DNA of 64,000 bases from an uncultured Scytonema sp. (GTDB lineage: Bacteria; Cyanobacteriota; Cyanobacteriia; Cyanobacteriales; Nostocaceae), in the NCBI GenBank assembly GCA_937873135.1, contig CALMVQ010000003.1, positions 1 through 64,000 of the forward strand. The letters are read 5' to 3'. The notes under the pieces were generated by a model. It was not told the origin of the DNA and made no database searches. It saw nothing but the letters and a program-made list of their open reading frames with translations. Every line of letters starts with the position of its first letter. The first letter of the stretch is position 1. The position numbers were made by a program, and so were the translations under genes. Shown here piece after piece: positions 37,404 to 45,344 of the stretch.

Positions 37404-38468
37404 TCAAAATTTGGTAGGGGTTGGAGATGGCGGCGACTCCCTAAAATTCTCACTGTTACTGGTAAGAATCCAATCGGTCAGTTTAAAATCTGATTTGGCT
37501 AATTTCTCTGTGACTAAAAATTTCTTGGTTCCTTCTAGGAGTTGCAGTCCTTGAGCAGAAAATGCTTCCTCGGGAAACTGTTTGACGGAGAAGGAAGCTT
37601 TAACGATATTAATTGGGTATCCAGATGCTTGGGCGTGAAATTTGTAATATTCTTCTGGGTTGGCTTTAATATCTTTGACTGCTTCAAGTTTAATCTGATT
37701 CCACTTCTTGGGAAGATTAGGATGTTTAGCAAGGAAATTTTCTGTTATTACAGTAGCGCTTGTCCCTGGTAAGTCAGGATGTTTCGCTGCTTCATCAATT
37801 ACTGGAAACCCTTTTGACACTAAAATTGGACCTGTACCAGTCGGTGCGGCAATAGCAGCGACATCGCCACGTTCTAGGGCGGCTTGGGCAACGCTTGGGA
37901 GTAGGTGAACAACGGTCACTTGTTCAGCAATGCCATTTTTTTGCAATAATCCTAATAAGTAGCGGTGCATATACGACCCAATTGAAGTCGCCACTTTTTG
38001 CCCTTTGAGTTCTGTAATTGAATGCGGTCCGTTTTTCTTAGCTAACAACCAAGCATTTTGCCCCACTTGCTCTTGACTAATTAATCGGGTTTTGATGCCA
38101 TTAGCTTTGGCGACGATCGCTGGTGTATCGCCATAGATGCCAATGTCTACCTTCTCTGCTACAAGAGCTTCATTGAGATCTGGTCCGTTGGGAAAATGGA
38201 AGATCTGGACCTTTGCGATCCCCAATTTCTCTAATTCCGGCTTAAGGTTGCCTTTATGTATTGCCCAGCCTATAGGTCCAGTTGGAACATTAGTGTTACT
38301 AATGATCCCTAAGTGCAGGGTAGAAGTAGTTGATGGGGCTTGGGTTTTAGTGCTTGGTGCTTCTTTAGATAAGATTTGATTGGAACTACACGCGGTGTTT
38401 AGTAGTAAGAGAGATGCTATTAAGGTGGATAATCTGGAAAAAAGGGGTGGATGGACAAAATCAGTCAT
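37404..38468 (-). CDS. ssuA: sulfonate/nitrate/taurine ABC transporter substrate-binding lipoprotein (SsuA-like)
   Basis: 354 residues from ATG 38468 (MTDFVHPPLFSRLSTLIAS). Lipobox LNTAC with Cys27 predicts a lipoprotein. The NMT1/SsuA fold is visible: LHLGIISNTNVPTGPIGWAI, FPNGPDLNEALVAEKVDIGIYGDTPAIVA, ELKGQKVATSIGSYMHRYL, and the hinge ALERGDVAAIAAPTGTG. The open frame runs upstream into repeat DNA (to 38639), which is not native. Last gene of a minus-strand unit after flavoprotein and ferredoxin, but separated by 250 bp with repeats. The cognate permease and ATPase (SsuC, SsuB) are not in the window. Binds an organosulfonate or similar anion; exact ligand unknown. Confidence 0.87.
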   Translation of the reverse strand: MTDFVHPPLFSRLSTLIASLLLLNTACSSNQILSKEAPSTKTQAPSTTSTLHLGIISNTNVPTGPIGWAIHKGNLKPELEKLGIAKVQIFHFPNGPDLNEALVAEKVDIGIYGDTPAIVAKANGIKTRLISQEQVGQNAWLLAKKNGPHSITELKGQKVATSIGSYMHRYLLGLLQKNGIAEQVTVVHLLPSVAQAALERGDVAAIAAPTGTGPILVSKGFPVIDEAAKHPDLPGTSATVITENFLAKHPNLPKKWNQIKLEAVKDIKANPEEYYKFHAQASGYPINIVKASFSVKQFPEEAFSAQGLQLLEGTKKFLVTEKLAKSDFKLTDWILTSNSENFRESPPSPTPTKF

Positions 38469-38499
38469 ATGACTTCGCAAAGGAATTTTTTTATGAACC

Positions 38500-38670
38500 G
38501 CACCAGGCACAGAGGAGCCAGCGCTGCATTCTCGCAGTTCCGAGGAAAGTTTCCTTCCGTAGGAGACTGCGGAGCGCGATCTTCTCCCAAAAGAAGACGC
38601 TGCCTTGAACGACGTTCGTAGCGTCGAAACGAGCGTCACCCGAAGGGCGAACCCGTAAGGACGCGATACA
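38500..38670. repeat. GC-rich palindromic repeat cluster upstream of ssuA
   Basis: Blocks CCAGCGCTGCAT (also at 33797), CTTCTCCCAAAAGAAGACGC, GAACGACGTTCG, CGTAGCGTCG and GGGCGAACCCGTAAGG. They separate ssuA from the ferredoxin gene and create a false N-terminal extension of ssuA. Confidence 0.7.
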
Positions 38671-38722
38671 GAGAGAAAATATAGGGTTTTTGATTTTTTG
38701 CGTAAATATTAAGTCTTTTTTT

Positions 38723-39052
38723 TTACTTTAAATGCTTTAGTAATTCGTAAGTTGAATCTTCTTTGGCTCCGTTTGTGCGTTCACGACCCCAACCGATATT
38801 TTTGCGATAACTACCTAGCAGTCCGGCTTCTGCAAGAGACTTCTCGTCTACTGACTCAAGCGGTTCGACTTGAGGTGCTACATAAAGGGCATCTACTGGA
38901 CAGTACAATTCGCACATGAAACAAGTTTGACAGTCACTTTGTCTGGCAATGGTTGGAGGTGCGTTTTGTACGCTGTCAAATACATTTGTTGGGCAAACGT
39001 TGACGCAGATATTACACTCTATGCACCGCATGGCGCTGACTAATTCAATCAT
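38723..39052 (-). CDS. ferredoxin-type protein with two [4Fe-4S] clusters
   Basis: 109 residues; cluster motifs at Cys10/13/16/20 and Cys41/44/47/51, each ending CP, identical in spacing to the paralogue at 30121. MIELVSAMRC, PTNVFDSVQNAPPTIARQSD and DALYVAPQ show the close relation. It starts 27 bp after the flavoprotein stop, so they are co-transcribed. Predicted electron-transfer partner of that flavoprotein. Only the C-terminal tail differs from the paralogue. Confidence 0.92.
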   Translation of the reverse strand: MIELVSAMRCIECNICVNVCPTNVFDSVQNAPPTIARQSDCQTCFMCELYCPVDALYVAPQVEPLESVDEKSLAEAGLLGSYRKNIGWGRERTNGAKEDSTYELLKHLK

Positions 39053-39079
39053 GTTGGTTGTTAGTTGTTCTACTAACTA

Positions 39080-40717
39080 CTATTTACTAACCATTAACAA
39101 CTCTTGAGTCTCTAGTTTTTTAGGTTCTGGTTTTACCCAGACTTGATCTAAACCTCCACTAATCAGGTGATGCTGCTGGTTCGCATCCAATTGTGGATGG
39201 TCTTCGTGCTTGTGCATACCGCGAGTTTCTTTGCGTTCTAAAGCGCTGCTGTACATCCATCGCGCTGTTGCTACCATTGCTGCTGCTTCCCGCGTCCGGA
39301 CGATATTTTGATCGTTTGCAGATTGGCTATTACGAATTTCTTGCCAAAGTTGATTTAACCTCTGCAAAGATTCTGTCAAATTTTTCTCGTTGCGGAAATA
39401 GTTGCGATCGTAGGGGAAGACTTCGTCTTGGGTTGCTTGGATGATTTGATCGGGGTTTAGGGTGCGATCACTGCCAGAATAGAATGCAGCTTCGCCTATT
39501 GCTTCTGTTGGGCGTTGTGTTGCTTTATCTCCCAACTTATGGGCGTAAACGGTAGCAGATTGTCCAGCCCAATAACCTGAAGATATCGCCCAAGCAGCAT
39601 TATGACTACCGCCGCCTGTGAACCCACCGCAGATTAATTCTCTTGTTGCTGCATCTCCGGCGGCATACAATCCTTTTACAGAGGTAGCGCAGGTATCATC
39701 CACAATTCTAATTCCACCTGTACCACGCACTGTTCCTTCGAGGCGGAGGGTGACGGGGAAGCGCTGGGTAAAGGGATCAATGCCTGCCCGATCTAAGGGT
39801 AGGAAGAAGTTGGGCTGTGCCTTACGCATGGCTGAGCGCATTTCTTCTGTTGCTTGATCGATAATGGCGTAAACTGGTTGATTCAACAAGGTTTTGGCAA
39901 TCACCGAACGTCCCCCGTGTGAACCTGCGCCCGGAATTGGGGTGTTGTCTTCGTAGGTAAAAGTTGCCCAGCTGTAAAATAGGGTTTTGGTGACGGAAGA
40001 AAAGGCGGGACAGATGCCGTAAGCGTTGGAAAATTCCATTCCCGACATTTCGGCACCTGCTTCAGCCGCCATTAAGTAACCGTCCCCAGTTAAAACGTTG
40101 CATCCTAGTGCTTTACTTAAGAAAGCACAGCCGCCAGTGGCAATGATCGCCGCACCTGATTGCACAATCCATTTTTTACCCGTTTGACGGTTAATTCCTG
40201 TTGCACCTGCAACTGCACCATCAGATACCAACAGTTGCAAAGCTGGACTGTTGTCTAAGATTGTGACGCCTGCCCGTTTGATTTGCTTGCGCATCAGTCG
40301 CATATATTCTGGTCCTTGGAGACTACGCCGATAGGGTTTACCCGATTCGTCGGTGGGAAAGGGATAACCCCAGTCTCCTAACAGATTGACGTTCGCATAA
40401 GTTTGATCCAGTACCCGCTGCATCCAATCGCGGTTTGATAAAAATCCACCCAATGTTTCGCGACTTGCCATTGCTGCATCTCGAGCATCAGCATCAGGCG
40501 GTACGTACCAAACGCCGTTGCCAGATGCCGCCGCGCAGCCTGTGGTACCACAGTAACCTTTATCTACGAGGACAACTCTAGCACCACTCGATGCAGCACT
40601 CCAAGCTGCCCAAGTACCAGCCGGACCACCTCCAATTATCAGCACATCTGCCTGCAAGTTAGGATAAATATCAGTGGTAGATGACTCTTCTGACCAAAAC
40701 TGATTCATACTGCTCAA
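39080..40717 (-). CDS. FAD-dependent oxidoreductase (paralogue of 28464), ssuA-linked
   Basis: 545 residues. ADVLIIGGGPAGTWAAWSAA (~23-42), DKGYCGTTGCAAASGNG, and the signature GTVRGTGGIRIVDDTCATSVKGLYAAGDAA match the SdhA/FrdA/AprA superfamily. The capping region contains KALGCNVLTGDGYLMAAEAGAEMSGMEFSN, also present in the 28.5-kb paralogue, and the C-terminal helical domain has KETRGMHKHEDHP. Followed by ferredoxin and SsuA genes. An ACCGTATTTAAT element lies 120 bp upstream. Linkage to a sulfonate-binding protein suggests organosulfur redox chemistry, but the substrate cannot be named. Confidence 0.9.
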   Translation of the reverse strand: MSSMNQFWSEESSTTDIYPNLQADVLIIGGGPAGTWAAWSAASSGARVVLVDKGYCGTTGCAAASGNGVWYVPPDADARDAAMASRETLGGFLSNRDWMQRVLDQTYANVNLLGDWGYPFPTDESGKPYRRSLQGPEYMRLMRKQIKRAGVTILDNSPALQLLVSDGAVAGATGINRQTGKKWIVQSGAAIIATGGCAFLSKALGCNVLTGDGYLMAAEAGAEMSGMEFSNAYGICPAFSSVTKTLFYSWATFTYEDNTPIPGAGSHGGRSVIAKTLLNQPVYAIIDQATEEMRSAMRKAQPNFFLPLDRAGIDPFTQRFPVTLRLEGTVRGTGGIRIVDDTCATSVKGLYAAGDAATRELICGGFTGGGSHNAAWAISSGYWAGQSATVYAHKLGDKATQRPTEAIGEAAFYSGSDRTLNPDQIIQATQDEVFPYDRNYFRNEKNLTESLQRLNQLWQEIRNSQSANDQNIVRTREAAAMVATARWMYSSALERKETRGMHKHEDHPQLDANQQHHLISGGLDQVWVKPEPKKLETQELLMVSK

Positions 40718-41594
40718 ATTCCTCGCTTTAATATCAGATGCCCACGACAGAAAGACTTTGGCGATCGCACAGTTTTGTTATGCAAGTTTTCAATAGACTG
40801 GCATCTACACTCTTAAAATACTGTTATTCTGTCAATTTACCGTATTTAATTTATAAAAATATAATCACATAGTTTCTTTAGAAAATCAAGGACAATTTTC
40901 AGAAAAATTTAAATTCAAGGCATAAAGCCCAATTGATCAAGATAGAAAAAAACATACGCAAAAGGTTGCGTATAAAAATGTTAATACAGCCTTAATTGCT
41001 TGATGATTGCTAAACAGTTGTGTTGCGTAGAGTGAGAAAGACTAAAACACAAGTAGCGCGTTTCAGTGAATCGTTGCTCAGATTGCTCTTCTGAAAAATG
41101 TCAAATGACTTTATAAAAAGAATTTCAGTTTTTCAGAGCCTGCGATCGCCGTTTCGGTTTCGCTATAACCAGATTAGCAATATTTGGCTGATTTCAATCT
41201 TTGATATCAGATCCGATATCAAATTTGCACTAATACTCCCTTTTTCTCCACATCCGTAGAGGCGTTTGTACAAGAAATTTAATGTTGTAATTTTTTATCA
41301 ACTGCCCTTGCTATTTCACTAAGACTATGTAAAACTACTAGAATTATACTAATATCCTATCAATTAACCGAAGTTTATTAGACAACCAAAGGGGATAACA
41401 ACTCTGCTAAAACAATTGAGCGGCAAAGCTTTCAGGTTACAGACCAAAAAATTGAGGGGATGAAAGGCTTTAGTTTTCAACTTCACAGCCTACCGAGGGT
41501 TTTTAGTGTTCCACCCCAGCCTTACTCTTGCCAGATATAATTATTGGAGGTTTTTTTGCATGGGATCTGATCCGAATAGGGAACGCTAATACCG
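40718..41594. other. long intergenic region, regulatory
   Basis: AT-rich, no gene. It holds the ACCGTATTT motif at 40835-40853, a HIP1 site near 41144, paired GATATC elements near 41201-41219 and, towards the end, the frameless 5' side of the ssuA tail relic. Confidence 0.5.
40835..40853. promoter_or_regulatory. ACCGTATTT-type motif before flavoprotein gene
   Basis: CAATTTACCGTATTTAATT, 120 bp upstream of the 40717 start. It shares 17 identical bases with the site at 6519-6535. TTCTGTCAA precedes it. Confidence 0.4.
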
Positions 41595-41789
41595 ATGTTG
41601 GATTTTAACCGCACCCTCGACGTAGATAAAAGTGAATCGACCAAGGAAATCATTAACAAGCAACAACAGGTTGCAGACTTATGGTACAGCCTAAAACTTA
41701 TTCCTAAGAAGGTCAATGTGAGAGACGGGTTTTTGACACCCGAACAGTATGCCGAAATTACTCCCAAGGATGTGCTAGCTAAAAAGTAG
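41595..41789 (+). pseudogene. ssuA-like 3' fragment
   Basis: 64 residues, of which ESTKEIINKQQQVADLWYSL followed by KLIPKKVNVRDGFLTPEQYA matches the C-terminus of aliphatic-sulfonate-binding proteins (helix plus IPK-x-x-N-V-RD). The rest of the protein is absent. It precedes a decayed tauD-like gene by 39 bp on the same strand, as in an ssu/tau operon. Confidence 0.65.
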
Positions 41790-41828
41790 CAAATCAATTC
41801 TCAGGATAAATCAAAAAAGGAGATTATT

Positions 41829-42694
41829 ATGCCTACATTGACTTCAACGAATTTTCAAATAACTCCCATTGATGCACCCTTAGGAGCTGTGGTGCAACAG
41901 GCTGGATGCAAGCCAACCTGTTGCACCTGAAGTCCTGTTTGCAACTGAAGCAAGCTCTGCGCGATTACCATATCTTGATTTTCAAAGAGCTTTTGCTCTT
42001 TGATGTGCAACTATTGGACTTTGCATTTTACTTTGGCTCACTCTATGTACCACCAGATGATATTCCGGTGCTAGCTTCTAAGGGTAGGAGTTACTCCGGT
42101 GGTGATTCCGATTTCCAACGTTGATGGCGGCTACACTGGCTCTGGAGAGATTCCCTTCCATTCCGATCACCAATGGACTCCCTATCCTTCGAGTAGATCG
42201 CTGCTTTATGCGCTGGAAGTTCCAGTTAAGGGTGGAGATACCTATTGGTTAAATCTTAATTTGGCATATGAGACGTTAGATGAGTCAACTAAGCGACGGA
42301 TTGCTGACTTGAAGTTGATTACGTACAACCCGTTTTTGCGAAATCCTGACGCACCAAAAGCTAAATATCGTTTGGATCAAAGTATTCCCCTGATCAGTCC
42401 TGTCTTCCTCCATCCTTTGGTTCGGACTCACCCCGATAGCGGCAAAAAAATTCTCTCCCTGAGTTTGACTACTGAAGTCGAAATTGTCGGCATAGATCCG
42501 CAAGCAGGAGCAGAATTGATCGAGCAGTTGAGACAGGATCTGAATCAACTTCAGTTTTATTATCAACACAAATGGTCTGTGGCTTGATTGTCTACTGGGA
42601 CAATCAAGCTACCTTACACTATCGTCAAGCATTTGATCCGAATCAGCGACGGGTAATGAAGCGCGTCAGCCTTGCAGGTAGTCGTCCATTTTGA
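41829..42694 (+). pseudogene. TauD/TfdA-family dioxygenase with several frameshifts
   Basis: Starts with AAGGAG and ATG 41829: MPTLTSTNFQITPIDAPLGA. Later segments in other frames: LKQALRDYHILIFKELL, SGEIPFHSDHQWTPYPSSRS (His-x-Asp ligands), VPVKGGDTYWLNLNLAYETL, HPLVRTHPDSGKKIL, and finally VYWDNQATLHYRQAFDPNQR (distal His) ending RPF at 42694. At least three frameshifts separate them, so the gene is dead though nearly full length. An 11-bp inverted repeat at 41891-41927 coincides with the first damage. Confidence 0.85.
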
Positions 42695-42720
42695 AGTAAA
42701 TACAATCTTGAGTTGCTAAC

Positions 42721-43533
42721 ATGACTACAATTTCTACATACGACCCAACGTTATTTGAAGGTGCTGCTTGGTATTATGCTCGTTACAGACCTAAATATCC
42801 ACCAGCTTTGTTTGAGTTGCTAACAGAAAAATTTCAACTCAATGGTCAGGGACGGCTTCTTGACCTTGGTTGTGGTGCTGGGTTGATTACAATTCCTTTA
42901 AGTGATCGCTTTGAAGAAGTCATTGGGCTAGATCCTGATCCAGATATGCTTAAAGTTGCCCACCGGGAAGCAGAAGCATCAGGAGTAACAAATATCAGTT
43001 GGGTGCAACAACGAGCAGAACTAATTTCTCCCGCAACAGGCAAATTCCGTCTGGTAACAATTGGGCGTGCTTTTCATTGGATGCAACGGGAACTTGTACT
43101 AGAGCGAATTTATAAGTTGCTCTCTACTGATGGTGGAGTAGCAATTATTAATGCTCCTCAAGATGCTTGGACTAGTGAGCATCCGTGGAAAAAAACAGCG
43201 ATCACAGTTGTCAAGCGGTGGCTGGGTGAACAACGTCGGACAGGTCAAGGTGGACAAGGTGTGTGGAAACCTCTAGCAGTTTCCCATGAAGAGATATTGG
43301 CTAAATCGCCCTTTCCTCGCATCGATAAATATGAGTTGAAATTTGAGCAATCTTGGACGATTGACACTTACCTTGGCTATCTCTATACAACTGCTTTCTG
43401 CCTACCATCTTTTGTAGGAGATAATTGCGAAAAATTCGAGACGGATCTCAAAGAATCTCTGCTTGCTGTCGAACCATCTGGGCAGTTTACAGAAGAACTA
43501 CCCGTCTATGTTATTGCTGCTTGGAAGCAGTAA
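42721..43533 (+). CDS. class I SAM-dependent methyltransferase
   Basis: 270 residues, intact, ATG 42721. N-terminal STYDPTLFEGAAWYYARYR, SAM motif I LLDLGCGAGLITIPL (~46-60), motif II VIGLDPDPDM, IGRAFHWM, and C-terminal LLAVEPSGQFTEELPVYVIA. Same subfamily as the 5'-damaged gene at 17.8-18.7 kb and the relic at 34.9-35.2 kb. It lies between tauD and ssuD relics, so it was once part of an organosulfur operon, and it alone has been kept. Substrate unknown; methylation of a thiol or sulfur metabolite is a speculative possibility. Confidence 0.88.
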   Translation: MTTISTYDPTLFEGAAWYYARYRPKYPPALFELLTEKFQLNGQGRLLDLGCGAGLITIPLSDRFEEVIGLDPDPDMLKVAHREAEASGVTNISWVQQRAELISPATGKFRLVTIGRAFHWMQRELVLERIYKLLSTDGGVAIINAPQDAWTSEHPWKKTAITVVKRWLGEQRRTGQGGQGVWKPLAVSHEEILAKSPFPRIDKYELKFEQSWTIDTYLGYLYTTAFCLPSFVGDNCEKFETDLKESLLAVEPSGQFTEELPVYVIAAWKQ

Positions 43534-43560
43534 ATTTTCAGCTTTGGTGGGCAATGGTAG

Positions 43561-43716
43561 CCCATTCAAGCGGAATCCGAGGGACAACGCCGAATGGTAC
43601 AACCACATCAAGGCAGTCGCGAACAATTAGAAATTAGTCCCAATTTATGGTCAGGAGTTGGCTTAGTGCGTGGAGGGGCTGGTACTGACTATAACGAACC
43701 GTATCGTCTTGTTTAA
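43561..43716 (+). pseudogene. alkanesulfonate monooxygenase (SsuD) 3' fragment
   Basis: One frame reads [20 protein letters not shown] followed by [18 protein letters not shown], which is the hallmark SsuD segment ([19 protein letters not shown]). It is preceded by a stop and breaks off right after GGAGT into nine unrelated codons. The N-terminal ~300 and the last ~60 residues are absent. The break sequence ATAACGAACCGTATCGTCT is also found upstream of the secreted-protein gene at 52.84 kb. Confidence 0.8.
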
Positions 43717-43760
43717 CTTCTAGAAAACATCCAATCGTAGCTAAACTGGAGTTTGTGTCT

Positions 43761-44396
43761 ATGTCACCGCAATCAACACAACAATTAGAGAAAAACGTCT
43801 CTCAAACGCAATCTCCCCTAAAAGTGCCTGCCACTCGCAGACGGAATCAGCGTTCCCATCAGGCAATTCTCAATGCTGCTGCTGAGTTATTAGAGGAAAA
43901 AGGCTATGGCGGTGTTTGTATTGAGGCGATCGCCAACCGTGCAGGGGTGGGCAAGCAAACTATTTACCGTTGGTGGTCATCCAAGGCGGAGGTAATGATG
44001 GAAGCTTATTCTACCGATGCCGCACACAATTTTCCCACACCTGATACTGGTTCAGTTAAACAAGACCTGTGTCAGATTCTGCAACAAATGTTTACAGTGC
44101 TGACAACGACGACGGCGGGTGCTGCTTTCACCGGACTCATTGCGGAAGCGCAAATGGACACCAATTTAACTGAGGCGTTTCGCGAACAGTTTATTGCCAG
44201 TCGCAGAAAAGCTACCCGTACCATTTTAGAGCGAGGTATCGACCGAGGTGAAATACGCCCAGATCTGAATTTAGAATTGGTAATTGATGGAATTTATGGT
44301 CCAATCTGGTATCGGTTGCTGTTAAAGCATGCACCTTTGGATGATGTATTTACGGAAGAATTGATAAATTTATTGATGCTAGGTATACAAAGTTAG
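43761..44396 (+). CDS. TetR/AcrR family transcriptional regulator
   Basis: 211 residues from ATG 43761 with GGAG nine bases upstream (GTG 43755 is also in frame). The HTH lies at ~33-75: RSHQAILNAAAELLEEKGYG then IEAIANRAGVGKQTIYRWWSSK. The C-terminal ligand domain is of the TetR_C type. It precedes an SDR gene by 42 bp on the same strand and likely regulates it. The ATTAG/CTAAT palindromes elsewhere in the window are the right type of site for a TetR protein, but none lies just upstream of this gene. Confidence 0.92.
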   Translation: MSPQSTQQLEKNVSQTQSPLKVPATRRRNQRSHQAILNAAAELLEEKGYGGVCIEAIANRAGVGKQTIYRWWSSKAEVMMEAYSTDAAHNFPTPDTGSVKQDLCQILQQMFTVLTTTTAGAAFTGLIAEAQMDTNLTEAFREQFIASRRKATRTILERGIDRGEIRPDLNLELVIDGIYGPIWYRLLLKHAPLDDVFTEELINLLMLGIQS

Positions 44397-44438
44397 CGGG
44401 TGCGTTGCGAGTCATCTGTGATAGTTTAGGAGTGATTT

Positions 44439-45188
44439 ATGGTAGGTAAATTAGATGGAAAAGTGGCGATTATTACTGGCGCTTCTTCTGGTATTGGGGA
44501 GGCTACAGCAGTCGCCTTAGCAGCAGAGGGAGTAAGAGTCGTGATCGCAGCAAGACGTGCTGAGCGTTTGAATGCGGTAGCAAAAAGGATCGAAGCCACC
44601 AGTGGTCAGGTATTGCCTATTGTTACGGATATTACAGACGAAGCTCAAGTGAATTATTTGGTGCAAAAGACTAACGCAGAGCTAGGACAGGTGGATATTC
44701 TAGTTAATAATGCAGGAATTGGCGTGCTAGGCACAATTGATACTGGAAATCCTGCAGACTGGCGGCGAGCATTGGATGTGAATGTTCTAGGAGTTTTATA
44801 TGCTACCCATGCAGTCTTACCTATTCTCAAAACCCAACAATCTGGACATATAGTCAATATTTCTTCTGTCGCAGGACGGACAGCGCGGGCTGGTGTTGGA
44901 GTTTATAACGCTACCAAATGGGGTGTCAATGCTCTTTCAGAAGCATTACGCCAAGAAGTGTATAAGGACAATATTCGCGTTACCATCATCGAACCAGGCT
45001 TAGTCGATACACAATTCAGTGACTTCATTTCTGATCCCATTGCCAAACAGCGTAGCGAAGAACGACGTAAGAGAATAACGCCTCTAAAAAGTGAGGATAT
45101 TGCTAGAGCTATAGTCTATGCGGTGACACAACCCCAACATGTGAATGTGAATGAAATTCTGATTCGACCGACTTCACAAGATAACTAG
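44439..45188 (+). CDS. short-chain dehydrogenase/reductase (SDR)
   Basis: 249 residues, classical SDR: cofactor motif TGASSGIG (13-20), AARRAERL indicating NADP preference, NNAGIG, the catalytic Ser in VNISSVAG and YNATKWG (Tyr-x3-Lys), and EPGLVDTQF. Length and start ATG normal, with AGGAG in the short spacer after the TetR gene. Resembles clavaldehyde/serine dehydrogenase-like cytoplasmic SDRs. Substrate unknown; regulated by the upstream TetR is a reasonable inference. Confidence 0.93.
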   Translation: MVGKLDGKVAIITGASSGIGEATAVALAAEGVRVVIAARRAERLNAVAKRIEATSGQVLPIVTDITDEAQVNYLVQKTNAELGQVDILVNNAGIGVLGTIDTGNPADWRRALDVNVLGVLYATHAVLPILKTQQSGHIVNISSVAGRTARAGVGVYNATKWGVNALSEALRQEVYKDNIRVTIIEPGLVDTQFSDFISDPIAKQRSEERRKRITPLKSEDIARAIVYAVTQPQHVNVNEILIRPTSQDN

Positions 45189-45344
45189 GGTTTTTGCTCT
45201 ATGAGTTTTCCGCCCAATGGTAGCGATCGCAATGCTTGTGAGAAATGCGGGCTGACTAGTCTAAACTGTAGTAGTATTTCTGAAACAACCCGCTGTACAT
45301 ATCATGTATATATATTTAGGTTCTTCAGTACTTGTTATGCTGAA

